Origin: Streptomyces olivaceus
Lineage (GTDB): Bacteria; Actinomycetota; Actinomycetes; Streptomycetales; Streptomycetaceae
Assembly (NCBI RefSeq): GCF_000721235.1
Contig: NZ_JOFH01000024.1
Location: 39,746 to 103,745, forward strand
Direction of reading: 5' to 3'
Length of the DNA stretch: 64,000 nucleotides
The notes beneath the pieces are model-generated. The model did not search any database, was not told the DNA's origin, and was given only the letters and a program-made list of their open reading frames with translations. Shown piece by piece: positions 44,752 to 53,575 of the stretch. Position numbers and translations under genes: made by a program. Each line of letters begins with the position of its first letter. Position 1 is the stretch's first letter.

Positions 44752-45833
44752 AGGACCACCACCGAGCGCAGTACTTCACCGCGGTGCATCTTGGCGAAGG
44801 CCTCCTCGACCCGGTCCAGCGTCGTCGTCTCCGAGACGAAGGCGCCGAGGTCCAGCAGTCCGTAGAGGTACTGGTCGATCAGGAACGGGAAGTCGCGGCT
44901 GGGCAGGCAGTCGCCGTACCAGGAGGACTTGATCGCGCCGCCGCGCGAGAACACGTCGGTGAGCGGGAGTTCGATCGCGGTGCCCGGTGTCGGCACCCCG
45001 ACCTGGACCAGTACGCCCGCGTGGTCGCGCATGTAGAACGCCTGACGGAACGTCTCCGGGAGCCCCACGGCGTCGATCGCGAGGTCCACGCCGTGGCCGT
45101 CGGTGAGGGCGCGGACCGCCGCCACGGGGTCGGTGCCCCGGGAGTCGACGGTGTGCGTGGCGCCGAACCGCTCCGCCCGGTCCAGTTTCCGGCCGTCCAC
45201 GTCGATGGCGATGATCTTCATGGCGCCGTTCAGGGCCGCCCCCGCGATCGCCGCGGCGCCGACGCCGCCGCAGCCGACGACGGCGACCGAGTCGCCCCGG
45301 CCCACCGCACCGGTGTTGGCGGCGGCACCGTAACCGGCCATCACCCCGCAGCCGACGAGCCCGGCGGCCTCGGGCCGGGCGGCGGGGTCGACCTTCACCG
45401 CCTGGCCCGCGGCGACCAGCGTCTTCTCGGCGAAGGCGCCGATGCCGAGGGCGCCGGTCAGCGGGGTGCCGTCCAGCAGGGTCATCGGCCGCGCGGCGTT
45501 CCGGGAGTCGAAGCAGTACCAGGGGCGGCCGCGCCGGCAGGACCGGCAGCCCCCGCAGGGCGCCCGCCAGGCCAGCACCACGTAGTCGCCCGGGGCCAGA
45601 CCGGAGACACCCGCACCGACGGCCTCGATCGTGCCCGCCGCCTCGTGGCCCAGCAGGAACGGGAAGTCGTCGTTGATCGCGCCCTCCCGGTAGTGCAGGT
45701 CCGTGTGGCAGACCCCGCAGGCCTGCACCGCGACCAGCACCTCGCCGGGCCCCGGGTCCGGGACGACGATCGTCTGCACCTCGACGGGTGCGCCCCTCTT
45801 CACAGCGACTGCGGCACGGACCTCGTGTGGCAC
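44748..45833 (-). CDS. mscR: S-(hydroxymethyl)mycothiol dehydrogenase (formaldehyde dehydrogenase)
   Basis: A 361-aa zinc alcohol dehydrogenase (MscR/AdhE2 type) that oxidises the formaldehyde-mycothiol adduct with NAD and also reduces nitrosomycothiol. Catalytic zinc residues are in [13 protein letters not shown] and GHEAAG; the structural zinc Cys are in [17 protein letters not shown]; the cofactor fold is [15 protein letters not shown] 45833 is chosen over ATG 45887 because GAGGAG is 6 nt upstream and the product is then 361 aa, the normal family length. It is first in the demethylation operon, fitting removal of the formaldehyde made by the three downstream enzymes. Confidence 0.93.
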   Translation of the reverse strand: MPHEVRAAVAVKRGAPVEVQTIVVPDPGPGEVLVAVQACGVCHTDLHYREGAINDDFPFLLGHEAAGTIEAVGAGVSGLAPGDYVVLAWRAPCGGCRSCRRGRPWYCFDSRNAARPMTLLDGTPLTGALGIGAFAEKTLVAAGQAVKVDPAARPEAAGLVGCGVMAGYGAAANTGAVGRGDSVAVVGCGGVGAAAIAGAALNGAMKIIAIDVDGRKLDRAERFGATHTVDSRGTDPVAAVRALTDGHGVDLAIDAVGLPETFRQAFYMRDHAGVLVQVGVPTPGTAIELPLTDVFSRGGAIKSSWYGDCLPSRDFPFLIDQYLYGLLDLGAFVSETTTLDRVEEAFAKMHRGEVLRSVVVL

Positions 45834-45847
45834 GACCAGCTCCTCTG

Positions 45848-45915
45848 CTGTTGCGCATTGCACGATGGGTTGCGCGATGAGGAACATAGTGGGAACGCCA
45901 TCAAGTGGCCGTCAA
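45848..45915 (-). promoter_or_regulatory. Promoter and operator region of the demethylation operon
   Basis: On the minus strand TTGACG (45915-45910) and ACTATG/TATGTT (about 45890-45883) form a likely promoter. Downstream of the -10 lie two plus-strand copies of TTGCGC(A/G)AT-like sequence (45851-45858, 45870-45878). The first is part of CTGTTGCGCAT (45848-45858), identical to a motif at 46979-46989 in the iclR-ferredoxin intergenic region. Confidence 0.55.
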
Positions 45916-45985
45916 GAGGTACGGGTCAACCCGCGGCGAAAGGAACGCGAAGGCTGAAATCCGCCGACGGCCGCGACCGGCGCAC

Positions 45986-46040
45986 GGCGCGGCGCGGGGG
46001 CGGCGGGCCCTCCCCGAGTCCGCCGCCCCCGCGCCGCGCC
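45986..46040. terminator. 21-bp perfect-stem terminator after iclR
   Basis: Bases 45986-46006 are fully complementary to 46020-46040, loop 13 nt. It lies 33 bp after the iclR stop (minus strand) and insulates it from the demethylation operon. Confidence 0.85.
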
Positions 46041-46072
46041 GCCGTCCGCCCGCGCCGTCCCGCGGCGCCGGA

Positions 46073-46897
46073 TCAGTCGCCGTAGCCCATCCGGCGGGAC
46101 AGCTCGACCCCCGCCGCCAGGGTGCGCGTGGCGAGGTCGGGCAGCCGGTCCGGCGTCAGCCGGTACACCGGTCCGGAGACGCTGATCGACGCGATCACCT
46201 TGCCGTCGTGGGACCGCACGGGCGCCGCCACGGCCGCCAGCCCGATCTCCAGCTCCTCCTCGGTGATCGCGTAGCCCTGACCGGCCACGGTCTCCAGCAC
46301 ACCCCGCAGTACCGCCGCGCCGGTGACGGTGTGCTCGGTGAACCGGTGCAGCGGGCGGGCCAGCAACCCCTCCCGCAGGGTCGACGGCAGATGGGCGAGC
46401 AGCACCTTGCCGCTGGCGGTGGCGTGCAGCGGGGTCCGCCGGCCGAGCCAGTTCTGGGCCGTCACCGAGGCGGTGCCCCGGGCCTGCATGACGTTGACCG
46501 CGGCGTCGTCGTCCAGGACCGCGATGTTCGCCGTCTCGCCCAGCTCGTCCGCGAGTTCCCGGCAGACCGGCACGCCCTCCTGCGAGATGTCCAGCCGCAC
46601 TGCCGCCGCCCCCGCGAGACGCAGTACGCCGGCACCCAGGTAGTACTTGCCGCGCTCCTTCTCCTGGGCCACCAGGCCGCGGTTCTCCAGCACCCCGAGC
46701 AGCCGGAACGCGGTGGACTTGTGCACCTCCAGTTCGTCGGCGATCTCGGTGACCCCCGCCTCGCCGTGCCGGGCGAGGATCTCCAGCACGCTCACGGCGC
46801 GGTCCACCGACTGCACGGCGCTCGCCGCCCCCCTGGTGCCCTGCCTGTTCTCCACGCGGTCCTCACCATGGTCGGGCTGCTTCTGTGTGCGGGTCAT
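46073..46897 (-). CDS. IclR-family regulator of the demethylation cluster
   Basis: A 274-aa regulator. The winged HTH (about 27-90: SVDRAVSVLEILARHGEAGVTEIADELEVHKSTAFRLLGVLENRGLV) is followed by the IclR effector domain (about 105-270: ANWLGRRTPLHATASGKVLLA-type region and SISVSGPVYRLTPDRL). ATG 46897. It sits between the two transcription units of the cluster, which makes it their likely controller. A ligand such as betaine or dimethylglycine is plausible but not shown. It is divergent from the ferredoxin gene. Confidence 0.93.
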   Translation of the reverse strand: MTRTQKQPDHGEDRVENRQGTRGAASAVQSVDRAVSVLEILARHGEAGVTEIADELEVHKSTAFRLLGVLENRGLVAQEKERGKYYLGAGVLRLAGAAAVRLDISQEGVPVCRELADELGETANIAVLDDDAAVNVMQARGTASVTAQNWLGRRTPLHATASGKVLLAHLPSTLREGLLARPLHRFTEHTVTGAAVLRGVLETVAGQGYAITEEELEIGLAAVAAPVRSHDGKVIASISVSGPVYRLTPDRLPDLATRTLAAGVELSRRMGYGD

Positions 46898-46951
46898 GGC
46901 TCAACTCTCACCACCTGGCGGCCTTGTTCGGGCCGCGTCTGCGGGAAGCCC

Positions 46952-47024
46952 TTGACGCCACGGGCGCCCGCCCGGATTCTGTTGCGCATGGCGCTCTCCA
47001 GTGCGCCATGTGAAACATCATGTT
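46952..47024 (+). promoter_or_regulatory. Ferredoxin promoter with shared operator motif and palindromes
   Basis: TTGACG (46952-46957), 17-bp spacer and GATTCT (46975-46980). CTGTTGCGCAT (46979-46989) overlaps the expected start site. It is followed by an inverted repeat ATGGCGC (46988-46994)/GCGCCAT (47003-47009) and the perfect palindrome AACATCATGTT (47014-47024). These are good candidates for IclR binding. Confidence 0.55.
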
Positions 47025-47096
47025 ATCGAAGCGTCCGGATCCCGGAAGGGTACGCGTCGGCGCACCCGCCACAGGTTCCGGGCCGAGAGGGGACCC

Positions 47097-47447
47097 ATGA
47101 TTCCCGTCTGCCGCCTCGAAGACCTCCCCAAGGGCGAGTCCGCCCGTGTCGGGACGACTCCGCCGATCGCCGTCTTCCACACCGACGACGGCGATCTCTA
47201 CGCCATCGACGACACCTGCAGCCATCAGGACGCCTCCCTCTCCGACGGCTGGCTGGAGGGCTGCCTCGTCGAATGCCCGCTGCACGCCGCCTCGTTCGAC
47301 CTCAGGACCGGCCGGCCCACCTGTCTGCCCGCCCGCAGGCCCGTCCGCACCCACCGGGTCACCGTCGACGACGGCCTCGTCCACGTGCACCTCGTGGCGG
47401 AGCAGGACGCGACGGAGGACGCTTTCGAGGAGGACAGCGCCGCATGA
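47097..47447 (+). CDS. Rieske-type ferredoxin
   Basis: A 116-aa soluble [2Fe-2S] protein of the biphenyl-dioxygenase ferredoxin type. The Rieske ligands are in CSHQDASLSDGWLEG...CPLHAASFD (CxH and CxxH). GAGAGGGG precedes ATG 47097. It overlaps the reductase gene by 4 bp (ATGA). It probably carries electrons from that reductase to the Rieske oxygenase at 39981-41126; oxygenase alpha subunits need such a donor and no other is visible here. Confidence 0.93.
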   Translation: MIPVCRLEDLPKGESARVGTTPPIAVFHTDDGDLYAIDDTCSHQDASLSDGWLEGCLVECPLHAASFDLRTGRPTCLPARRPVRTHRVTVDDGLVHVHLVAEQDATEDAFEEDSAA

Positions 47448-48646
47448 GGACCGTCACCGTCGTAGGGGCCTCGCTCTCCGGCCTCTACGCCGCCCGGGAA
47501 CTGCGGGCCCAGGGCTTCGACGGCCGACTGGTGATCGTCGGCGAGGAGACCCACGCGCCCTACGACCGGCCGCCCCTCTCCAAGGAGTACCTCACCGGCC
47601 GCGCCCCCGAGGAGGATCTGGCGCTCACCGACGCCGAGGAACACGCGGAACTGGACGCCGAGTGGCTGCTCGGTGTCCGTGCCCGGTCTCTGGACGCCCG
47701 AGGACGGACCGTGGTGCTCGGCGACGGCCGCACCGTCTCCACCGACGGCGTCGTCGTCGCCACCGGGGCCTCGGCCCGGACCCTGGGCGGCGACCGCCTG
47801 GCAGGCGTCCACACCCTGCGCACCCTGGACGACGCCCGCGCCCTGCGCGCCGAACTCACCGGGGGCGAACGCCGCGTGGTGGTCGTCGGCGGCGGTTTCG
47901 TCGGCGCGGAGACCGCCTCCTCCTGTGCCGCGCTGGGGCACACCGTCACCGTCGTCGAGGCCGCGACGCTGCCGCTCGTGCCGCAACTGGGCCCGGACAT
48001 GGCCGCCGTCTGCGCCGCGCTGCACCGACGCAACGGCACGGCGCTGGTGACCGGGGCCTCCGTGTCCGCGCTGCACGGCACGACGGCCGTCACGGCGGTG
48101 GAGCTCACCGACGGCCGCGTCCTGCCCGCCGACGTGGTGGTCGTCGGCATCGGCGCCGCGCCCAACACCGCCTGGCTGGCCGGCTCGCCCCTGGCGCTGA
48201 ACGACGGCGTCCTGTGCGACGACGGCTGTGCGACCTCCCTGCCGCAGGTGGTCGCCGTCGGCGACGTGGCCCGCGTCGGCGGCACACGCGCGGAGCACTG
48301 GACCTCCGCCACCCGGCAGCCCCGGGCCGCCGTGACCAACCTGCTCGCCGGGCGCACGGTCGCCGACGCGAGGTCGGTGCCCTATTTCTGGTCCGACCAG
48401 TACGGCGTCCGCCTCCAGTTCGCCGGCCGGCGGCGCGAGGGCGACAGCGTCCGGGTCACCGAGGGCCGGATCGCCGACGGCGCGCCGGGCGAGGACGGTT
48501 TCCTCGCCCGCTACGAACGGGCCGGCCGGACAACCGCCGTGCTCGCGGTGGCCCGTGCCCGTTCCTTCACGCGGGCCCGCCGCGAACTCGCCCGCGACAC
48601 CCGCGAGACCCGTGAGGCCCACGAGACCCACGGAGTGCCCGCGTAG
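47444..48646 (+). CDS. Ferredoxin reductase (rhodocoxin/BphA4-type, NAD(P)H-dependent)
   Basis: A 400-aa FAD/NAD(P)H pyridine nucleotide-disulfide-type reductase. FAD site: VVGASLSGLYAARELRAQG; NAD site: VVVVGGGFVGAETASSCAALG; second FAD site: VVAVGDVARV. YDRPPLSKEYLTG and the C-terminal YFWSDQYGVRLQFAG are typical of reductases serving Rieske or P450 systems. It is coupled to the ferredoxin gene. The C-terminal 25 residues are low complexity (RDTRETREAHETH). Confidence 0.93.
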   Translation: MRTVTVVGASLSGLYAARELRAQGFDGRLVIVGEETHAPYDRPPLSKEYLTGRAPEEDLALTDAEEHAELDAEWLLGVRARSLDARGRTVVLGDGRTVSTDGVVVATGASARTLGGDRLAGVHTLRTLDDARALRAELTGGERRVVVVGGGFVGAETASSCAALGHTVTVVEAATLPLVPQLGPDMAAVCAALHRRNGTALVTGASVSALHGTTAVTAVELTDGRVLPADVVVVGIGAAPNTAWLAGSPLALNDGVLCDDGCATSLPQVVAVGDVARVGGTRAEHWTSATRQPRAAVTNLLAGRTVADARSVPYFWSDQYGVRLQFAGRRREGDSVRVTEGRIADGAPGEDGFLARYERAGRTTAVLAVARARSFTRARRELARDTRETREAHETHGVPA

Positions 48647-48807
48647 TCCGGTGCGGCGGGAGGCCGATCCGGTTCCCGCCCCGGGCCGGCCCGGCGTACA
48701 CCCGGCCTGCCCCGCGGACGGCCGGGCGCGGCCGCCGCAACGAGGGCCGGAGGTGCGCTGCTGCCGCCCCGCCGTTACCGCATACGCTTGCCGCCGTGCC
48801 CGCCGGG

Positions 48808-49341
48808 TCAGGGATGCGACAGCTGACCCGTGCCGCCGCGCCGGCCTATCCGCTCCTGACCGCGCTCGGCGCGACGGGCCTGCCGCCTCGCCCGGCGACG
48901 CTCGCGGCGCATGGCCCGCGCGGTGCTGCTCGGCACCGACACGACACCGTGCCGCTGGTTCCAGACCTGCCGCGTCACCCACACGTCCAGCACGCCCCAG
49001 GTGGCCACCACCGTGCCCGCCACACTGCCGAGCACCATCGGGAACGCCAGCCACGACTCGGCCAGCGTGCACAGGAACGCCACCATCGCCAGGATCAGCG
49101 TCACGGCGACGACGATCACCGCGCGCACGGCCGCCGTACGCACCGGATCCGGCAACCGGCGCCGCCGCGCCGGCTCCTCGCGCCACAACGGCCGGTACGC
49201 CGCCTGCGGCTCGCGCGTCCGCGGGACCCGCCCGGCCTCCACAACCTCCCGGTCCGGGGTCTCGGAAACCACCGGCACGCTCACCTCGGACGCGTCGTCG
49301 CCCTCGGGCGCCCTGTGCCGCTCCGCCGTGCCCATCGACAT
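48808..49341 (-). CDS. Small two-helix membrane protein
   Basis: A 177-aa protein. ATG 49341 is chosen since GGGAG lies just upstream; an in-frame GTG 49353 also exists. Residues about 1-70 are polar and cytoplasmic; two helices follow (VRAVIVVAVTLILAMVAFLC and FPMVLGSVAGTVVATWGVLDVWV, about 78-128). The C-terminus is strongly basic (RRERRRARRQARRAERG), which could contact nucleic acid or lipid. It is convergent with the reductase and divergent from the conservon. Function unknown. Confidence 0.75.
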   Translation of the reverse strand: MSMGTAERHRAPEGDDASEVSVPVVSETPDREVVEAGRVPRTREPQAAYRPLWREEPARRRRLPDPVRTAAVRAVIVVAVTLILAMVAFLCTLAESWLAFPMVLGSVAGTVVATWGVLDVWVTRQVWNQRHGVVSVPSSTARAMRRERRRARRQARRAERGQERIGRRGGTGQLSHP

Positions 49342-49761
49342 GTCACTCCCCACCGCCGGCAGACAGCTCGTCCGTGTCCCACGACACGGCTCCCCCCTGA
49401 CTGCCCGGCTTGCGCTGCTTTACGCCGCCCTGGAGACGGAACGCGGCTCCTGCGGCCGATTCCGCCTCCTTTCCCGCACTGAAGGACGAACGAAGGGGCC
49501 ACAAGATTCCCGAAAAGACCGCGCAGTCGAAGAATTTCGGCCAATCCGCCCCTCCCGGCGGGCGGACGCGTTTCCGGTCCACCGTCGGATCCCGGTGGCA
49601 ATCTCCCGCAATGAACGGACAACTGACCATCGTCCGGCACCGGAGCGGAGGTTCGAGCTCCGGACGGGTCTTCGAGTTGACCGTTGGGCAGTAGTAGGCT
49701 CGCGCCGTTTGTTGACGCACATGTGCACCCCCTGCCGGTGGGGGTCGAGCTGGGGGAGGCC
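49342..49761 (+). other. Intergenic region upstream of the conservon
   Basis: About 420 bp without a gene, AT-richer between 49480 and 49640. It should hold divergent promoters for the membrane protein and cvnA. TTGACC at 49677-49682 and TAGGCT at 49695-49700 resemble promoter elements but are too close (12 bp) to form one promoter. Confidence 0.4.
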
Positions 49762-52674
49762 ATGCGCTTTCGCGGGAAGTCGATCCGCCGGAAGATTGTG
49801 GCGCTGCTCCTCGTGCCCCTGGTGGCCCTGACCGCTATCTGGGCCTTCGCCACCGTACTCACGGGACGCGAGGCGGAACGCCTCTTCAGCGTCTCGACCG
49901 TGGTCGAGGAGATCGGCTACCCCGTCGAGGACACCGTCCGCGTCCTCCAGCAGGAACGCCGCCAGACCCTCGTCCACCTGGCCGACCCGCGTGCCGCCAA
50001 CGGACTCTCCGCCCTGCAGCACAGCCGCACCGCCACCGACGAGGCCGTCGCCGAGATCCGCCGCAACGCGGCCGACGCCGACGTGCGGGACGAGCTCGGC
50101 CCGGCCGAGGAGGAACGTCTCACCGCCGTGCTGGACGCCCTCGCCGGCATCGGCTCCCTGCGCAGCGGCGTCGAGGACGGCACCGTCAGCCGTGCGCAGG
50201 CCCTCAGCCTCTACAACCGCCTCGTGGACCCCTGCCACGACCTGCTCGCCAACCTTGAAGTCATCGACAACGTCGGCCTCGACAAGCAGTACCGCGCGCT
50301 CGTCAACATCTCCCGCGCCCGCGAGCTGGTCTCCCGCGAGGACGCCCTGCTCGGCTCCGCCCTGGTCGCCGGCTGGCTCAGCCGCAGCGAGATACGGGAC
50401 GTCAACGACCTCGTGGCGCAGCGCACCGTGATGTACGACATCAACCTGCCGCTGCTGCCCGCCGCCGAGCGCGGCCGCTACGAGCGTTTCTGGAAGAACG
50501 CCTCCTCCGCCCCCCTCAGGAGCGCCGAGCAGGCGGTCGTCTTCTCCGAGGAGGGCAAGCCCGACGGCGTCACCGCGAAGGCCTGGGACACCGCGGCGGG
50601 CGGCGTCCTGGACGAACTCGGCGATCTCGACGACCAGGCGTCCGACCGCTACCAGGACCGGGTCGACCCGGTCGCCACCAACACCGTCGCCAAGGCCGTC
50701 GTCGCCGGAGCCCTCGGGCTGATCGCCCTGCTGTACTCCCTGTTCCTGTCGGTGCGCATCGGCCGTTCCCTCATCCGCGACCTCAAGCAGCTGCGACTTG
50801 AGGCCCTCGAGGCCTCCGGTGTCCGGCTGCCCAGCGTGATGCGCCGCCTGTCCGCGGGCGAGGAGGTCGACGTGGAGACCGAGGTGCCGCGACTGGAGTA
50901 CGACAAGAACGAGATCGGCGAGGTCGGGCAGGCCCTCAACACGCTGCAGCGCGCGGCGGTGGAGGCCGCCGTCAGACAGGCCGAACTCCGCGCGGGTGTC
51001 TCCGAGGTCTTCGTCAACCTCGCGCGCCGCAGCCAGGTGCTGCTGCACAAGCAGCTCACCCTGCTCGACACCATGGAGCGCAGGACCGACGACACCGAGG
51101 AACTCGCCGACCTGTTCCGCCTGGACCACCTGACCACGCGCATGCGGCGGCACGCCGAAGGCCTCGTCATCCTCTCCGGCGCGGCACCGTCGCGGCAGTG
51201 GCGCAAGCCCGTCCAGCTCATGGACGTGGTGCGGGCGGCCGTCGCCGAGGTCGAGGACTACGAGCGCATCGAGGTGCGCAGACTCCCGCGCGTCGCCGTC
51301 ACCGGACCGGCCGTCGCCGACCTCACCCACCTCGTGGCCGAACTCCTGGAGAACGCCACGGTCTTCTCGCCCCCGCACACCGCCGTACAGGTGCTGGGCC
51401 AGCGTGTCGCCAACGGCTTCACCCTGGAGATCCACGACCGCGGCCTCGGCATGGCCGCCGACGCCCTCCTGGACGCCAACCTCCGGCTCGCCGAGACACC
51501 GGAGTTCGAACTCTCCGACACCGACCGGCTCGGCCTGTACGTCGTCAGCAGGCTCGCCCAGCGGCAGAACGTCCGGGTGTCCCTCCAGCCCTCCCCGTAC
51601 GGCGGCACCACGGCCGTCGTCTTCGTGCCCGACGCCCTGCTCACGGAGGACGCCCCGGACACCAACGGCGTCGGGTTCCGCCTCGACCGCCCCCAGCACG
51701 TCAGCGACAAGGAGCGGGAGGAGAGCCGCCGCGCGGCCCTCTCGCACGTGCCCGCGCGGCTGGCGGACCGGCCGGCCGCGCTGCTGGACGGCCCGGTCGA
51801 ACTGGAGGCGCCCGTCGACCTGGACGCCCTCGACGACCAGGACGGCGAACGCGGCGGCCTGTTCCGGCCGCGCCGCTCACTCGTCGCGGCCGACGACCCC
51901 CCGGGCGGACGCCGGTCCGAACCCCGACACGCCGGGCCCGTCCGCGACGACGCGCCGGCGCCGGAGGCCGACGAGGCGGACGGACCCGCCGCGCTGCCCC
52001 GCCGCCGCACCCCCAAGCTGGTCAGTTCACACGGCCGCCCGGTTCCCGAACGGAGCGACCGGGAAGGGGTGGACGGGCAGCCTCCCGCGAACGGGACCGG
52101 GCCCGCGACCGCACCGCACGCGCGGGAGGACGAGTTGCCCGAACTGCCCGCCCGACGGCGCCGCGGGGACCGTCCCGGTGGACCGGGCGTCCCCGCCGGA
52201 GGCTCGTCGGAAGGCCCCGACGGCCGCGACGGCGGCCGTGACACCGACCGCGCGGAGGCCGGCGGGCTGCCGTCGCTCCCCGCCCGTCGTCGCGGCGCGT
52301 CTACCGCGCGCGGGGACACGGCGTCCGGCCGCACCGAACCCGGCGCGCTGCCCCGGCGCGTGCGGCAGGCCAGCCTCGCCCCCCAGCTCAGGCAGAGCCC
52401 CGAGCCGGCCGCCGGGGACCGCTCGGACCCCGCCGACCGCGACGCGGACGAGGTCCGCAGCCGCATGGCCTCCCTCCAGCGCGGCTGGCAGCGGGGCCGC
52501 AGGGAGAACGACGAGGGAGCCGGTGGAGTCAGGGGTGCCGGGGGAACAGGGGAAGCCGGGGAGGCCGGGGGAGAAGACGACTCCGGCAGGGCCGGTGGTA
52601 CGGGCAGCACCGGCAGTACGGCACCATCAGCACCATCAGCACCACGAGGAACGAACAAGGGGGACGGTCGATGA
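49762..52674 (+). CDS. cvnA: Conservon sensor kinase-like protein CvnA
   Basis: A 970-aa membrane sensor. After a short N-terminus comes a helix (about 11-32), an extracytoplasmic nitrate/sulphite-type sensing domain (about 40-305), a second helix (about 310-332), a HAMP-like region and an HATPase domain with N-box LVAELLENATVFSPPHTAV and G-box IHDRGLGMAADA. No canonical phosphorylated His box is obvious, as in other conservons. The last 340 residues are disordered and rich in Pro/Arg/Asp, with PARRRG-type repeats. GGGGGAGG precedes ATG 49762. cvnB overlaps its stop. Confidence 0.94.
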   Translation: MRFRGKSIRRKIVALLLVPLVALTAIWAFATVLTGREAERLFSVSTVVEEIGYPVEDTVRVLQQERRQTLVHLADPRAANGLSALQHSRTATDEAVAEIRRNAADADVRDELGPAEEERLTAVLDALAGIGSLRSGVEDGTVSRAQALSLYNRLVDPCHDLLANLEVIDNVGLDKQYRALVNISRARELVSREDALLGSALVAGWLSRSEIRDVNDLVAQRTVMYDINLPLLPAAERGRYERFWKNASSAPLRSAEQAVVFSEEGKPDGVTAKAWDTAAGGVLDELGDLDDQASDRYQDRVDPVATNTVAKAVVAGALGLIALLYSLFLSVRIGRSLIRDLKQLRLEALEASGVRLPSVMRRLSAGEEVDVETEVPRLEYDKNEIGEVGQALNTLQRAAVEAAVRQAELRAGVSEVFVNLARRSQVLLHKQLTLLDTMERRTDDTEELADLFRLDHLTTRMRRHAEGLVILSGAAPSRQWRKPVQLMDVVRAAVAEVEDYERIEVRRLPRVAVTGPAVADLTHLVAELLENATVFSPPHTAVQVLGQRVANGFTLEIHDRGLGMAADALLDANLRLAETPEFELSDTDRLGLYVVSRLAQRQNVRVSLQPSPYGGTTAVVFVPDALLTEDAPDTNGVGFRLDRPQHVSDKEREESRRAALSHVPARLADRPAALLDGPVELEAPVDLDALDDQDGERGGLFRPRRSLVAADDPPGGRRSEPRHAGPVRDDAPAPEADEADGPAALPRRRTPKLVSSHGRPVPERSDREGVDGQPPANGTGPATAPHAREDELPELPARRRRGDRPGGPGVPAGGSSEGPDGRDGGRDTDRAEAGGLPSLPARRRGASTARGDTASGRTEPGALPRRVRQASLAPQLRQSPEPAAGDRSDPADRDADEVRSRMASLQRGWQRGRRENDEGAGGVRGAGGTGEAGEAGGEDDSGRAGGTGSTGSTAPSAPSAPRGTNKGDGR

Positions 52675-53105
52675 CCGCACCGAAGCCGACCGGCCACAGC
52701 GACATCAACTCCGGAGAGCTCAACTGGCTCCTCGACGACCTGGTGGACCGGGTCGCCAGCATCCGCAAGGCCGTCGTCCTGTCCGGCGACGGCCTCGCGA
52801 CGGGCGTGTCCAAGGACCTGACCCGGGAGGACAGCGAGCACCTGGCCGCCGTGGCGTCCGGGTTCCACAGCCTCGCCAAGGGCGTGGGCCGGCACTTCGA
52901 GGCGGGCAGCGTCCGGCAGACGGTCGTCGAACTCGACGACGCCTTCCTGTTCGTCACGGCCGCCGGAGACGGGAGTTGCCTGGCCGTCCTGTCGGACGCC
53001 GACTCCGACGTCGGCCAGGTCGCCTACGAAATGACCCTCCTGGTCAAGCGGGTCGGCGCGCACCTGGGCACCGCGCCGCGCACCGATCTGCCCTCGGGTG
53101 GGTAA
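52671..53105 (+). CDS. cvnB: Conservon protein CvnB, roadblock/LC7 domain
   Basis: A 144-aa roadblock/LC7 protein (about 15-130; LNWLLDDLVDRVASIRKAVVLSGDGLATG). In conservons it acts with the GTPase CvnD much as MglB does with MglA, as a GAP or scaffold (family knowledge). ATG 52671 overlaps the cvnA stop (ATGA). Confidence 0.95.
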   Translation: MTAPKPTGHSDINSGELNWLLDDLVDRVASIRKAVVLSGDGLATGVSKDLTREDSEHLAAVASGFHSLAKGVGRHFEAGSVRQTVVELDDAFLFVTAAGDGSCLAVLSDADSDVGQVAYEMTLLVKRVGAHLGTAPRTDLPSGG

Positions 53106-53115
53106 GTGGGATGAC

Positions 53116-53511
53116 ATGAGCGCAGACGGTCAGGGAAGAAACCACTGGTTCGACGACGAGGCCGGCCCCGTCGTCCGTCCGTACGCCATGACGCGCGGCC
53201 GCACCACCAGCGCGGCCCAGCACCGCCTCGACCTGATCGCGGTGGTCGTCGCCGAACCCCACGCGGACGACCCGGAGGCGGATGTCACCCTCTCCCCGGA
53301 GCACGTCGACATCGTCGCACTCTGCCGCGACACGCCGCAGTCGGTCGCCGAACTCGCCGCGGAACTCGATCTGCCCGTCGGAGTCGTAAGGGTCCTGGTC
53401 GGGGACCTCGTGGACGTCGAACTCGTCCGCGTCAACCGGCCCGTGCCCCCGGCGGAGCTGCCGGACGAGAACATCCTGCGCGACGTGATCAACGGACTGA
53501 GGGCCCTGTGA
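53116..53511 (+). CDS. cvnC: Conservon protein CvnC, DUF742
   Basis: A 131-aa DUF742 protein with HWFDDEAGPVVRPYAMTRGRT near the N-terminus and a winged-helix-like core (VDIVALCRDTPQSVAELAAELDLPVGVVRVLVGDLVD). ATG 53116 is used; an in-frame GTG at 53098 would overlap cvnB by 8 bp and add six residues. Third member of the conservon. Confidence 0.93.
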   Translation: MSADGQGRNHWFDDEAGPVVRPYAMTRGRTTSAAQHRLDLIAVVVAEPHADDPEADVTLSPEHVDIVALCRDTPQSVAELAAELDLPVGVVRVLVGDLVDVELVRVNRPVPPAELPDENILRDVINGLRAL

Positions 53512-53524
53512 GCCGGCCCCCGGG

Positions 53525-53560
53525 CGTGTCGGGCGGCACCTTCGTGTCGGGCGGCACCTT
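53525..53560. repeat. 18-bp perfect tandem duplication before cvnD
   Basis: CGTGTCGGGCGGCACCTT is present twice head to tail (53525-53542, 53543-53560) directly ahead of the cvnD ribosome site AAGGAG. It widens the cvnC-cvnD gap to 64 bp. Confidence 0.9.
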
Positions 53561-53575
53561 AAGGAGAAGAGATCG

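Noticed and set aside
45834..45887. Upstream ATG of the mycothiol dehydrogenase
   Set aside because: Adds 18 residues without family similarity; GTG 45833 has a good ribosome site and yields the standard 361 aa.
49684..49761. In-frame N-terminal extension of CvnA (contains DAHVHPL, like an amidohydrolase motif)
   Set aside because: No ribosome site at the upstream start; ATG 49762 has a strong GGGGGAGG and the usual CvnA start next to the first membrane helix.
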